DNA of 64,000 nucleotides from Bradyrhizobium sp. CB1015 (GTDB lineage Bacteria > Pseudomonadota > Alphaproteobacteria > Rhizobiales > Xanthobacteraceae): NCBI RefSeq assembly GCF_025200925.1, contig NZ_CP104174.1, forward strand, positions 4,650,001 to 4,714,000. Direction: 5' to 3'. The notes below the pieces were generated by a model, which worked only from the letters and a program-made list of their open reading frames with translations, did no database searches and was not told the origin of the DNA. Shown here in pieces: positions 1 to 9,097 of this stretch. Position numbers and translations under genes: made by a program. Positions within the stretch are counted from its first letter, which is position 1. Every line of letters starts with the position of its first letter.

Positions 1-318
1 CAAGAACTAGTGCGAGTTCCTGAATCAAATACTAAATATGGTGGATTGTGGGGGATAACAGGGGTCTTCGCCGCGCCTGTTGTGGACCCAAGTATCAGTG
101 AGTCCTCAGGGATTCCCAACCGAAAAAATTTGCATGCCGTGATGATGCGGAACCTTCATCCCGCTGTTCACAGGGCAGCTATATTTTTGAGCAATGGGAT
201 TGCGTCAGCAGGACTCACGTAGCCCTACGGAGGGTGAAGGCAGGCATGCCCGCCGAAATGGTGGTGGGACCCGCGAATCCGGGCCAAGCTGACCCCAGAT
301 TTTGCCGGGCTACCCGAC
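1..318. other. Intergenic region, no gene seen
   Basis: No convincing coding frame. A 70-codon open frame at 10-222 has no ribosome binding site and no recognisable protein character. The stretch is more AT-rich than its neighbours and has a few loosely DnaA-box-like words (ggataaca near 53, tgtggaccc near 83). None matches TTATCCACA well enough to call an origin. Confidence 0.5.
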
Positions 319-1215
319 ATGCTTGATTTGACGACGCCGGGCGTGCGGCCGCGCATCGCCCCGGCCGGCCTGATATTCCTTGCGATCACCTCGATCGGCT
401 GGGGCTTCAACTGGCCGGTGACGAAATTCCTGCTCGCCGAGCTGCCGCCTCTGACGCTGCGCGGGGTCACCGGCGTGCTCGGCGCGCTGCTGCTGGCGCT
501 GCTTGCGGTGATCCGCCGGCAAAGCCTCAACGTGGAGGGCGCGATCTGGCCACGCCTTCTCACCTCGGCCGTGCTCAACGTCACCGGCTGGATGGTGCTG
601 ATGGGTCTGGCGCTGCTCTGGCTGCCGGCGAGCGAGGCCGCGCTGATCGCCTACACGATGCCGGTCTGGGCCTCGATCATCGCCTGGCCGGTCCTCGGCG
701 AGCAGCCGACGTTGTTGCGCACGCTGGGGCTGCTGCTGGCCTTCGCCGGCCTTGCCACGATCATGGGCGGCAACGGCATTGCCGCCAGCGTCGAGAAGAT
801 GCCGGGCATCGTCATGGCGCTCGCCGGCGCTTTCGGCTTCGCCGTCGGCACGGTGTTCTCGAAGAAGTACCCGATCCGCCTGCCGCCGATCACCGCTGCA
901 GCCTGGCAGATCGGGATCGGCTGCCTGCCGCTCTCGATCGTCGGCCTCCTGGTCGAGACCACGCATCTGTCGCAGGTGACGCCGGTCGGCTGGTGGCTTC
1001 TGGTCTATTCGGTCGTCGGGCAGTTCTGCATCGCCTATGTCAGCTGGTTCGCCGCGCTGGCACGCCTGCCGGCCTCTGTCGCCGCGATCGGCACCATGGC
1101 TGTGCCGGTCATCGGCGTCGTGACGTCGGCGGTTGCGCTGGGCGAGCCGCTCGGGGCAGGGCAGATCGCAGCACTGCTGCTCACGCTGGCCGCCGTGGTG
1201 ATGGCGACGCGCTAG
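319..1215 (+). CDS. EamA/DMT-family membrane transporter
   Basis: A 298-residue integral membrane protein with the two-fold repeated EamA architecture, about ten hydrophobic helices in two halves of about 140 residues. The first half opens with the family-like stretch SIGWGFNWPVTKFLL. Proteins of this drug/metabolite transporter superfamily usually export small metabolites or amino acids, and the substrate cannot be read from sequence. The gene stands alone and is followed at once by a dispersed inverted repeat (1214-1264). The length is normal for the family and the start is the first ATG after the intergenic region. I am sure of the family and not of the substrate. Confidence 0.85.
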   Translation: MLDLTTPGVRPRIAPAGLIFLAITSIGWGFNWPVTKFLLAELPPLTLRGVTGVLGALLLALLAVIRRQSLNVEGAIWPRLLTSAVLNVTGWMVLMGLALLWLPASEAALIAYTMPVWASIIAWPVLGEQPTLLRTLGLLLAFAGLATIMGGNGIAASVEKMPGIVMALAGAFGFAVGTVFSKKYPIRLPPITAAAWQIGIGCLPLSIVGLLVETTHLSQVTPVGWWLLVYSVVGQFCIAYVSWFAALARLPASVAAIGTMAVPVIGVVTSAVALGEPLGAGQIAALLLTLAAVVMATR

Positions 1216-1264
1216 AGCATGATCCGGAAAAGTGTGTAGCGGTTTTCCGAAAGATCATGCTCGA
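1214..1264. repeat. Dispersed inverted-repeat element (copy A)
   Basis: Arms gcatgatc and gatcatgc enclose a conserved middle containing agcggttttcc. The same element, on the opposite strand and about 80% identical, lies at 39356-39402. It begins at the stop codon of the EamA gene and can fold into a stem in RNA, so it could act as a weak terminator or 3' stabiliser. Similar elements are common between genes in Bradyrhizobium and Rhodopseudomonas, which is general knowledge and was not searched here. Confidence 0.75.
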
Positions 1265-1334
1265 ACAATAACCTAAATCGCAATGACGATTGATTCTAAT
1301 CGCATCGCGCTTTAGCCGTCCGGACGCCGGGGTA

Positions 1335-3134
1335 TCAGTGGTCCTGAGGTTCTTTCTCTCGCCGGCGTTGTGCCGAGCCCGGCGGTTTCAACGGCAGGGC
1401 AGCAGGTGCGACAGCAAAGACTTCGAGAGCCTGGTCGTAGCCTTTGATGGTCCGCTGTCCGAGCGATGCCAACGGAACGCTATCCCTTACCCTTCCAGCG
1501 ATCGTGGGATCAGCCAGGATCTGCGCGTCCTTCGCGAGATTGCAGAGCCGCGACGCCAAATTCACCACTGCTCCCATCGCCGTGTAGTCCATCCGACCGT
1601 CATAGCCAACCGTTCCTACCGTTGCCGGCCCCATGGCAACGCCCACACCGAAGCCGATCGCGTGGCCGGCGTCACACCATCTGCCGGCAAGGGATTGAAC
1701 CGTCATTTGCAGGTCGATCGCGAGTCGGACCGCTTGAGTTGCCGGCTGTTCGCATGCGACCGGGGCATTGACCAGGAGCATGACTCCGTCGCCATCAAAG
1801 CCGATGAGCGTTGCCTCGTGACGAGTCGTCACGGCGCCGACGGCCTCGTAGTACTCTCGCATGACGGCCATGATGACATCGGGTTCATTGCGCGTGGAGA
1901 ACGCCGTGAAGCCGCGCAAGTCGCCAAAAATGACAGCCACCTCGCGTCGCTGCCCTTCGAGCAGTTCATGAGAATGCTCGACCAATTCGGCGACCTGTGA
2001 TGGCAGGAACTGCTTCAGCCGTTCGATCCGCGCAGATTTCTGCTGCGAGATCGCCAGTTCAGAAGCCATTTCATTGAAGCGCAACGCCAGTTGCTGCAAC
2101 TCGTCACCGCTGACGATTTTGATGCGATGCTCGAATTGTCCGGTTCTGATCCGCTCCACGCCCTCTTCCAGTTGCTTGATCGGACCGGACATTCTGTGCG
2201 CGCGCCAGTAGGCGAGCGCCAGCGCGACAAGAACACCAAAGGCAATGAGAATGGACGAGCGCCACAACGCCGCGCGAATTGATGCAAAGGCTTCCGAGGC
2301 CGGCTGCATCGCGATCACCGTCCATCCCACATCGGCGGCCTGAACGGATAGCGCCACCACCGGATTGCCTCGCTCCCCGGTTATCACCGCCGCGCCGCTC
2401 GCCGTGCCAACGAGATGCTTGATCCGGCCAAAACTGCCGGAGCTGGCGCGGCCGCGCAGAACCCGACTGATGTCGGGATGTGCGATCAGATGACCGGAAT
2501 CATCGACAACAATGGCGTAGCCGGTCTCGCCAATTCTAATGGCTGCGATGACATCCCAGATCAGCTTCAGATTGACCTCGGCGATCGCAACCCCCGCGGC
2601 AGGCAGGCTCCCGGCAACCGCGATCCTCATATAGGGCTCTGAATCTCGCTGGTACTGAACCGGTCCGTACCAGACTTTGTTGCCGCGTGCGCCCAGAACA
2701 GCGGGATCCGTAGACATATCAATGCCGCGCCCGGTCCTGTTCAGAAGCAGCCTGGAAACAAAGACCCGTTCGGTGCCGGTCTCGTCCAGAAGCGAAACCG
2801 AAACGATTGCAGGCACCTGCTGGAGGAGGCGCAAGGCATCGATCTTATGTTGCGCATCGTCTCCGGCAGACCAGGGAAGCTGCACCATCCAACCCAGCTG
2901 ATCTCGGATGCCATCGGTGAACGCCTCGATCCTGTCGGACGCCGCGCGAGCATCGGCCTGTAGCACCGCGCTGATCTGGCGGCGCTGGTCTCGGTAACCG
3001 AAAGAAGCCTCGACGGCCGCGCCGAGTATCAGAGGCACGACCGCAGCGACAAACAACGTCGCGAAGTACTTGCAGAACAGCGAGCGACGCGGAGGCATCG
3101 TACACGAGGAGGACTGCGCAGCACCGTCCGTCAT
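1335..3134 (-). CDS. Membrane adenylate/guanylate cyclase (Cache-HAMP-class III cyclase)
   Basis: A 599-residue membrane receptor cyclase. A first transmembrane helix (about residues 22-45) leads into a periplasmic Cache-type sensor domain (about 50-285). A second helix (about 290-310) and a HAMP linker (MSGPIKQLEEGVERIRTGQF) follow, and then a C-terminal class III cyclase domain from about 395. The two metal-binding aspartates are in place in IFGDLRGFT and GFDGDG, and YTAMGAVVNLASRL follows the expected fold, so the enzyme should make cAMP (or cGMP). It lies 8 bases downstream of the periplasmic binding protein gene in the same operon, which suggests ligand capture by that protein feeds the Cache domain. 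Nucleotide specificity is not certain. Confidence 0.9.
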   Translation of the reverse strand: MTDGAAQSSSCTMPPRRSLFCKYFATLFVAAVVPLILGAAVEASFGYRDQRRQISAVLQADARAASDRIEAFTDGIRDQLGWMVQLPWSAGDDAQHKIDALRLLQQVPAIVSVSLLDETGTERVFVSRLLLNRTGRGIDMSTDPAVLGARGNKVWYGPVQYQRDSEPYMRIAVAGSLPAAGVAIAEVNLKLIWDVIAAIRIGETGYAIVVDDSGHLIAHPDISRVLRGRASSGSFGRIKHLVGTASGAAVITGERGNPVVALSVQAADVGWTVIAMQPASEAFASIRAALWRSSILIAFGVLVALALAYWRAHRMSGPIKQLEEGVERIRTGQFEHRIKIVSGDELQQLALRFNEMASELAISQQKSARIERLKQFLPSQVAELVEHSHELLEGQRREVAVIFGDLRGFTAFSTRNEPDVIMAVMREYYEAVGAVTTRHEATLIGFDGDGVMLLVNAPVACEQPATQAVRLAIDLQMTVQSLAGRWCDAGHAIGFGVGVAMGPATVGTVGYDGRMDYTAMGAVVNLASRLCNLAKDAQILADPTIAGRVRDSVPLASLGQRTIKGYDQALEVFAVAPAALPLKPPGSAQRRREKEPQDH

Positions 3135-3142
3135 AACTACTC

Positions 3143-4114
3143 TCAGGAGATCACCTTGCTGGCGCGAAACAGGATCGACGACACATCCAGGTCGATCCCC
3201 AGAAGCCCGGCTGTTTTCAGATTGACTGCCAGTTCAAACTTCTCGGGACGCATCACCGGAAGATCTGACGGATCTTCACCGCGCAGGATGCGATCGGCAT
3301 AAGTGGCAAGCCGAAAATAGGTCGTGCGCTGGTTTGCCCCGTAACTCAAGAGACCTCCAGCGTCACAATATTCAGACCAGCCAAACATCGAAGGCAGCCG
3401 GTGCGCGATTGCAAGCTCCGCAATCTTCGCACGATGCACCAGCGTCACAGCATCGGGAAACACGAGGAGAGCATCCGCATCCACCTTGCCGGCAGCCATC
3501 AACCCATTCTCGATTTCGCGAGCGCCAGAGAACGGAACGTAGGCTGCCTCAATGCCGAGATTTCGGCACGACTCCAAAGTCGCACGCCATTCCAGTGGCT
3601 CTCCCGGATGATCCGTGTTCGAGAAAACCGCCAGTTTTCGCAGCTTTGGATAAATGTCCTTGAGCAGCTCAACGCGCTTTCCTGCCAGCTCAAGCGACAG
3701 GAATGTGCTGCCGGTGAAATTGGTGCCGGGGTGAGCAAGGCTTTTCACCACACCCAAAGCGACGGGGTCGCCGCTCAATGCAAACAGCACGGGGACGTCG
3801 GTGATTGCAGTCATGCCGCGTGTCGCCGGACCGCTCGAGACCACAAGGTCGACGTCCCCTCGCTGCAACTCGGAGACGATCTTGCGCAGTGCCTGCGGAT
3901 TTCCAGGGGCATAATGCGTCTCGAAGGTGACGTTCCTGCCCTCGACGTATCCCAGCGCGCGCATTCCCTCGCGAAAGCCGTCCAGGAAGGGATCCGGTTC
4001 GGACTGAGTCGAGACCCAGAAGATACGATGCAGCTTGGCTCCGCCCTGCGCCCGTGCGATCGCAGGCCAGGCCAGTCCTCCACCAATCAACAAGATGAAC
4101 TCTCGTCTTTTCAT
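3143..4114 (-). CDS. ABC-type substrate-binding protein (ABC_sub_bind family), orphan
   Basis: A 323-residue periplasmic protein starting MKRREFILLIGGGLAW, a signal sequence with a basic start that ends at ARAQ. The body has the two-lobed binding fold of the ABC_sub_bind (PF04392) family (AHPGTNFTGSTF, YVEGRNVTFE, a C-terminal RPEKFELAVNLKTAGLLG). That family often sits with permease and ATPase genes, but none is present here. The gene is directly followed by a Cache-domain cyclase 8 bases away, so a sensory co-receptor role is more likely than transport. The frame is open to 4237, but the ATG at 4114 is the one that gives a proper signal peptide. Confidence 0.85.
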   Translation of the reverse strand: MKRREFILLIGGGLAWPAIARAQGGAKLHRIFWVSTQSEPDPFLDGFREGMRALGYVEGRNVTFETHYAPGNPQALRKIVSELQRGDVDLVVSSGPATRGMTAITDVPVLFALSGDPVALGVVKSLAHPGTNFTGSTFLSLELAGKRVELLKDIYPKLRKLAVFSNTDHPGEPLEWRATLESCRNLGIEAAYVPFSGAREIENGLMAAGKVDADALLVFPDAVTLVHRAKIAELAIAHRLPSMFGWSEYCDAGGLLSYGANQRTTYFRLATYADRILRGEDPSDLPVMRPEKFELAVNLKTAGLLGIDLDVSSILFRASKVIS

Positions 4115-4497
4115 GCGAGCACCCGTCGAAGCTGCGCCGGCAATTCCGGCCGCAGACCAAGGTCCTAGCTGTGCATCTGATGACTGCGCTCGGTACTGCG
4201 CTCCGCAAGCGGACTGTCGCGACACCGGCTCCGACATTTGTCGCCGACAGCATCCTCAAAGACTGGGCTGGTGAGACGATTTGTCCTTGAGATGCGCTTG
4301 ATTTTTGCTTGAGACCGGCCCGATCAAGATCAAAACGGCCTCATGCGCTGCATAGTGCGGCATCATAACACCTCCGGAGCGGATCCGGGCGAGCTACGGC
4401 GTCTCAAGGGGACAATTAGAACTCACATCCTGAGGCAGTGCCCTCGACCTCAGATATGGTGTGACTGCAGCGCGCCTTCGGCAGTTCACGCGCTAAA
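4115..4497. other. Intergenic region upstream of the binding protein/cyclase operon
   Basis: About 380 bases with no gene. It lies between the 3' end of the hybrid kinase gene and the start of the binding-protein gene, both leftward, so it should hold the promoter of the binding protein/cyclase operon. There is no clear -35/-10 pair or operator that I would defend. Confidence 0.4.
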
Positions 4498-6756
4498 TTA
4501 GCTCGCCGCCATCCCGCCGCCGTTCAGCGCCTTGCGGATCATCTCGGCGAGTTGGTTGCGGCGGTAGGGCTTGGTCAGCAGCAGCACGCCGTCATCCAGC
4601 TTGCCGTGGTGGACGATGGCGTTGTCGGTGTAGCCGGAGGTGTAGAGCACTTTCACGCCCGGCCGGCGCCTCGCCACCTCTTCGGCGAGCTCGCGGCCGC
4701 TCATGCCGCCGGGGATGACGACGTCGGTGAACAGCAGGTCGAAGCTCTGGCCGGCCTCGATCAAGTCCAGCGCAACCTTGCCGTCGGACGCGGCGACCGT
4801 CTTGTAGCCGAGGCTCTGCAGCTGCGCGGTGACGAAGTTGCGCACCAGCGGATCGTCCTCGACCACGAAAATGGTCTCGGCGCCGCCTTCGGCCTGTGGC
4901 GTGACGCCAGCTGCGACGTCCGCGGCGCCTTCGCCCGGCGGCAGATAGAGCTTGATCGTGGTGCCGTGGCCTTCCTCGCTGTAGATCTTGATGTGGCCGC
5001 CCGATTGCTTGACGAAGCCGTAGACCATGGAGAGGCCAAGGCCCGATCCCTTGCCGACCTCCTTGGTGGTGAAGAATGGCTCGAACGCCTTCTGCTGCAC
5101 GTCGGGGGGCATGCCGGTGCCGGTGTCGCTGACCGCGAGCATGACGTAGGGGCCTGCTGCCACGTCGCCATTGGCCAGCGCATAGGCCTCGTCGAGCACG
5201 ACGCGATGGGTCTCCAGCAGCAGCTTGCCGCCGTTCGGCATGGCGTCGCGGGCGTTGATCGCCATGTTGAGCACGGCGTTGGTGAGCCTGGACGGATCGA
5301 TATGCGTCGTCATCGGCCCCTGTTCCAGCACGGTCTCGATCTGGATCTGCTCGCCAAGGGTGGGGCGCAGAAGCTTTGCGATGTCCGAGATAGCGGCGTT
5401 GATGTCGACGTTGCGCGGCTCGAGCGGCTGCCGGCGCGCGAACGCCAGCAGGTGCTGGATCAGCTCAGCGCAGCGCTCGGCGGCATCGTCGATCAGCCGC
5501 GCCGTGCGCTGCAGCTCGGGCTGATCCTTCAGGCTCTCCACCAGCGTCTCGGTGTTGCCGGAGATGACGGTGAGCATGTTGTTGAAGTCGTGCGCGACGC
5601 CGCCGGTCAGCTTGCCGATCGCATCCAGCTTCTGCGACTGGTGCAGCTGCCGCTCGGTCTCGCGCGAGGTCGTCGCATCGTGATAGACCAGCACCGCGCC
5701 GGAGATGTTGCCTTGCCCGTCCCGCATCGGCCGGCCGCTGACCATGAGATGGCGTGGCGGGTTGTCGCTGTGCGGGCGGACGATCATCTCCAGCTCTTCG
5801 AACTGCTCGCCGCGCAGCACGCGCGTCGAGGGCAGCTCGTCGGTCAGAAGCGGCGTGACGCCGTCGCCGTGAAACACGTCGGACAGCGCGCGCAGATTGC
5901 CGACGTTCATGCCGGTGCGATGTAATAGCATGCGCTCGGCGGCCGGATTGGACAGCAGCACGGTGCCCTCTGCGTCGATGACCAGCACCGCCTCCGCCAT
6001 GCTGCGAAACGTGCTCTGGAGCACGTTGACCGACAGGCGCAGCTCGTCATGCGCGGCGACGAGGTGCTCGGTGCGCTCGGCCACCGCCGCCTCGAGCGCC
6101 GTCTTGGCGGCTTGGGTCTGCTCGAGCGAGTTCTGGAGCTCACCCGTGGTGCGACGGCTCTCGCGCATCACCAACGCGACCAGGAGCAGGATCAGCACGG
6201 CACCGGCGACGTCGATGCCGAGCAGCACGATGCCGGTGCGGCGCGAATCCTGGGAGCGGGCGGCGAGCAGTCGCTCTTCCTCCGCGCTCAGACGGTCGAG
6301 ATTGCCCATGACCGTGTCCATCAGCCCGCGGCCCTCGGCCTTGCTGTTGAGGGCGGCAATGCCGGCCTGGTCGTTGGCAGCGCGCAGGCGCATCGCGGTG
6401 GCGGCGATCTCGATCCGGCGCAGCGCCAGCGGCTCGGTGCCCTCCAGCAGCGCGACCTGATCGGGGCTGTCGTGCACGTCACGCTTGAGCTCGGCGAGCG
6501 CCGGCGCGATCTTGGCGTGCACCGCCTGGAACTCGTCGCTGAAGGCCTGGCTGCGATAGAGCTCGTAGCCCCGCGCGGCGCTCTCGGCCCGGCGCAGCAG
6601 CACGCGCAGATCGGAGATCTTCTTCTGCACCTGGACGGTGTGGTTCACCCGCGCCGCGTCGGACCGCGACTTGACGTCGAGGGCGATCGAAGCCGCGGTG
6701 ATGATCAGGAGGATGGCAAGTCCGGCACCGAGAATGACGCGCTGCGTTGGAATCAA
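4498..6756 (-). CDS. Hybrid sensor histidine kinase (CHASE3-PAS-HisKA-HATPase-REC)
   Basis: About 752 residues. A transmembrane helix is followed by a CHASE3-like helical sensor, a second helix (LLGIDVAGAVLILLLVALV) and a coiled coil. A PAS domain (VLQSTFRSMAEAVLVIDAEG) comes next, then a dimerisation domain with the phospho-acceptor His in VAHDFNNML, an ATPase domain (GSGLGLSMVYGF) and a C-terminal receiver with the phospho-Asp in LLFTDVVIP. The best start is a TTG at 6756 that overlaps the stop codon of the upstream response regulator (TTGA) and has AGAGG just before it, so the two genes are translationally coupled. An ATG at 6804 would give 768 residues but would overlap the regulator by about 50 bases. 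Confidence 0.9.
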   Translation of the reverse strand: MIPTQRVILGAGLAILLIITAASIALDVKSRSDAARVNHTVQVQKKISDLRVLLRRAESAARGYELYRSQAFSDEFQAVHAKIAPALAELKRDVHDSPDQVALLEGTEPLALRRIEIAATAMRLRAANDQAGIAALNSKAEGRGLMDTVMGNLDRLSAEEERLLAARSQDSRRTGIVLLGIDVAGAVLILLLVALVMRESRRTTGELQNSLEQTQAAKTALEAAVAERTEHLVAAHDELRLSVNVLQSTFRSMAEAVLVIDAEGTVLLSNPAAERMLLHRTGMNVGNLRALSDVFHGDGVTPLLTDELPSTRVLRGEQFEELEMIVRPHSDNPPRHLMVSGRPMRDGQGNISGAVLVYHDATTSRETERQLHQSQKLDAIGKLTGGVAHDFNNMLTVISGNTETLVESLKDQPELQRTARLIDDAAERCAELIQHLLAFARRQPLEPRNVDINAAISDIAKLLRPTLGEQIQIETVLEQGPMTTHIDPSRLTNAVLNMAINARDAMPNGGKLLLETHRVVLDEAYALANGDVAAGPYVMLAVSDTGTGMPPDVQQKAFEPFFTTKEVGKGSGLGLSMVYGFVKQSGGHIKIYSEEGHGTTIKLYLPPGEGAADVAAGVTPQAEGGAETIFVVEDDPLVRNFVTAQLQSLGYKTVAASDGKVALDLIEAGQSFDLLFTDVVIPGGMSGRELAEEVARRRPGVKVLYTSGYTDNAIVHHGKLDDGVLLLTKPYRRNQLAEMIRKALNGGGMAAS

Positions 6757-7169
6757 GGGGCCTCTTTCTGGTCCTTCGGCGGCGCGCTCGCGCCCGCGAG
6801 GCATTCCCGGATCGTGGTCAGCAGCGCTTCCGGCGTGAACGGCTTGCGCAGGCAGCGCGTTGCGCCGAGTTCAAGCGCCATGCGGAGAAAATCGGGAGAG
6901 GGCGAGGCGGACGAGGCGAAGGCGTAGCCCGACATCGCGATCAGCGGCGTGGCCGGGGCGCGCTCGTGAAAGATGCGGATGGATTCGAAGCCGCGCATAT
7001 GCGGCATGAAGATGTCGACCAGCATCACGTCGAAGGCTTGCGATTCCAGCGCAGCCAGTCCTGTTTCGCCGCCGTCGGTGAGCGTGACGTCGAAGCCCTG
7101 ACGTTGGAGAAGGACCTCGATGGTCGCGCCGACCATCGGATCGTCATCAACCACGAGAATACGCGGCAT
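6753..7169 (-). CDS. Single-domain response regulator
   Basis: A 138-residue stand-alone receiver domain. It has the acidic pair in VVDDDP, the phospho-acceptor Asp in MLVDIFMP, the Ser/Thr switch in LIAMSGYA and the Lys in LRKPF. There is no output domain, so it should relay phosphate or act by protein contact. It is transcribed first in a two-gene operon and shares its stop codon with the TTG start of the downstream hybrid kinase, which makes that kinase its probable partner. Confidence 0.92.
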   Translation of the reverse strand: MPRILVVDDDPMVGATIEVLLQRQGFDVTLTDGGETGLAALESQAFDVMLVDIFMPHMRGFESIRIFHERAPATPLIAMSGYAFASSASPSPDFLRMALELGATRCLRKPFTPEALLTTIRECLAGASAPPKDQKEAP

Positions 7170-7362
7170 GACACTTCCCAGAAGATCGAAGTCCCCACTG
7201 TGGTTTGTGATATCCGCGAATCGTGGGTCCGGTCAATTTGGGATTGGATTGCGAAGGATATGCACGGTTCGGTGCATAAAGGTCCATTTGCATCGATTTG
7301 TACTTATCCTTGCACGCGCGAGCGTGATGGAGCCGAAACAGGTGAGAAAGATGCCCGTTGCG

Positions 7363-7391
7363 AAAAAGGCGCCGCATCGCTGCGACGCCTT
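7363..7391 (-). terminator. Rho-independent terminator of the BA14K gene
   Basis: Read leftwards, aaggcgtcgc pairs with gcggcgcctt around a 6-base loop and is followed by a run of T. It lies 25 bases past the stop of the leftward BA14K gene. Confidence 0.75.
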
Positions 7392-7415
7392 CTGCCTCAC
7401 GTCTTGGCGATCTGC

Positions 7416-8147
7416 TTACGGACAAGGATGCCGCCGGCCGTCGTAACCGAGATAGGTGCCCGAGGCCGGGTCGTACGATTTGTAGCGCTGCGCACAATAG
7501 GCAACGGAGTCGCCGCCGCTGTCCGGCACCACCGCAACCGTCGGCTCGTCATAATAGCTGTCGTAATAGTAGGGATCGTCATAATAGCCGTACCCGCCGC
7601 CGTAATAGGCGTAGGAGCCGAGGCCACCGATGGCGGCGCCGGCCGCAAAGCCCGGCCAGAAACCGCCGCCGTGACGATGGTGATGGTGGCGCCAGCCGCC
7701 GCTCCAGGTGCCGCCGCTGCCGCTCCAGGTGCCCGGCGAGGCGGTCGCGACACTGCGCGTGCCGCTGAACGTGGGCGAGATGCCGGGGCGGGACGCCACG
7801 CCGCCTACAAAGCTGCCGCCGCTCGGACGGACCGCAGGGGCGGCCGCGAAACTGCCTCCGCTCGGACGCATCGCGGCGCCGCCTCCGAAACCGCCGCCGC
7901 TTGGACGCATAGCGCCCCCGGCCGCGAAATTGCCGCCGCCGCCATGGAAGGCCGCGCCGCCGCCACCCATGCGCGCGCCGCCACCGAAGCCACCGCCACC
8001 GACGTGAGCACCGCCGCCACCGCCGCCGATATGGGCACCACCGCCCGCTCCGACCGCGGCGGCACGACTCTGTGCAAAGCTCGGGCTCGCCAAGGGAAGA
8101 ACCAGCGCCGCTGCTGCGGCAGCACTCAACAATTTCAGACTGTTCAT
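7416..8147 (-). CDS. Gly-rich secreted BA14K-family protein
   Basis: 243 residues. An N-terminal signal peptide ends near PSFAQS. A long low-complexity Gly/Ala/Arg/Met segment of repeated GGGAxMRPSGG units follows (about 30-130). A TM-like, Tyr-rich stretch with tandem GYYDDPYYYDSYYD comes next, and the protein ends in a BA14K-like motif (YCAQRYKSYDPASGTYLGYD). BA14K proteins are cell-envelope proteins first described in Brucella as immunoreactive, and their exact function is unknown. The ATG at 8147 has AAGGAG seven bases upstream, while the frame extends only to a TTG at 8153. A terminator follows the gene. Confidence 0.85.
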   Translation of the reverse strand: MNSLKLLSAAAAAALVLPLASPSFAQSRAAAVGAGGGAHIGGGGGGAHVGGGGFGGGARMGGGGAAFHGGGGNFAAGGAMRPSGGGFGGGAAMRPSGGSFAAAPAVRPSGGSFVGGVASRPGISPTFSGTRSVATASPGTWSGSGGTWSGGWRHHHHRHGGGFWPGFAAGAAIGGLGSYAYYGGGYGYYDDPYYYDSYYDEPTVAVVPDSGGDSVAYCAQRYKSYDPASGTYLGYDGRRHPCP

Positions 8148-8388
8148 GGTCAAACTCCTTTCCCGGAAAGCAACCCTGCGAAAGCGCGGCGGTTCCTGGG
8201 ATCACGCCGGTTTGCGCGCGAATGGAGCCTCAGGCCGTGCCGCTGTACCGGGCATGAATGAATCGCGTCCGCTTTGCGGCGGAGGCGTGCTCGGCAGGCG
8301 GATTTGCAGGGGCGCCGACACGCCTGCCGAACTGGACATTTCACCGCCCGGATGGCATCAGGACCCGACGAAGCAGGGCCCTTGCCGC

Positions 8389-8796
8389 ATGAAACAATTC
8401 TTCCTCAAGTTCTTCACCTGGTGGAATGGCCAGACGTTTGGCACCCAGCTCTGGACCAGACGGTATGGCGAGCTGGTCGGCCAGGACGAGCAGGGCAACC
8501 GTTACTACCGCACCCGTGGCGGGGCGATCGATCCGACGCTCGGTTTCGAGCGGCGCTGGGTGATCTATAATGGCTACGCGGAAGCGAGCCGGATTCCGCC
8601 GTCCTGGCATGGCTGGATCCACCACGTCGTCGACAAGCCGCCGACCGAGATCGATTACCAGCCGCGCGAGTGGGAAAAGCCGCACCAGCCGAATCTCACC
8701 GGCACGGCGAAGGCCTATCGTCCCTCCGGCTCGACGCTTGCCAGCGGCAGGCGTCCCAAGGCGACCGGCGACTATCAGCCCTGGACGCCCGGCTAG
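8389..8796 (+). CDS. NDUFA12-like complex I accessory protein
   Basis: A 135-residue protein matching the NDUFA12/B17.2 family, an accessory subunit of NADH:ubiquinone oxidoreductase kept in alphaproteobacteria and mitochondria. The typical opening FFTWWNGQTFGTQLWTRR, the RYYRTRGG block, RRWVIYNGYAEASRIP and the P-W-H-G-W-I-H core are all present. The frame is open from 8146, but family alignment supports the ATG at 8389. In related genomes it lies close to the DUF2155 gene, aat and accB/accC. Here about 7 kb of other genes separates them. Confidence 0.92.
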   Translation: MKQFFLKFFTWWNGQTFGTQLWTRRYGELVGQDEQGNRYYRTRGGAIDPTLGFERRWVIYNGYAEASRIPPSWHGWIHHVVDKPPTEIDYQPREWEKPHQPNLTGTAKAYRPSGSTLASGRRPKATGDYQPWTPG

Positions 8797-9097
8797 CCCT
8801 TTCGGCCCGCCCACGAACCACCATCGTCCAAGCGGATGCATTTGCATCCGCGCCGCCCCGCTGTGGACAACGGGAACAGCGGGGACGCCGCCTGCGCGGG
8901 CGTTGCTTTGAAGCGGGCGATGCGGCTCAATGATCCCATCTTACGGAGATGGGAGACCATCGCGTTCGGTTCGGGCAACAGTTCGCGACTGTCCCGAGAT
9001 GCAGCGGCCGCCGAGGAAGGACTCGATCGGGAGATAGGCCCCCGGTCTGGAAGCTCCGACATCGCCCGATGGGAATGTGCAGCCACCGTGAGACAGG
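8797..9097 (+). ncRNA. Candidate structured small RNA or 3'UTR-derived RNA
   Basis: No coding frame, but dense secondary structure. A perfect 7-bp hairpin (cccatct, loop tacgg, agatggg) lies at 8935-8953 and a bulged hairpin at 8971-8997 (arms tcggg/cccga with acagt/actgt inside). Pairing of atcggg with cccgat follows around 9027-9072, all ending in a strong terminator at 9098-9130. The nearest downstream gene is on the opposite strand, so this is not a leader. It could be an independent sRNA of about 190 bases or a fragment released from the NDUFA12-like mRNA. No confident promoter was found. Confidence 0.45.

Noticed and set aside
10..222. 70-codon open frame MRVPESNTK...
   Set aside because: No ribosome site, unusual composition, no recognisable protein features.
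1..318. Replication-origin-like words (ggataac, tgtggac) in the first 300 bases
   Set aside because: No match to the DnaA box in both spacing and sequence, no adjoining hemE, dnaA or parAB genes.
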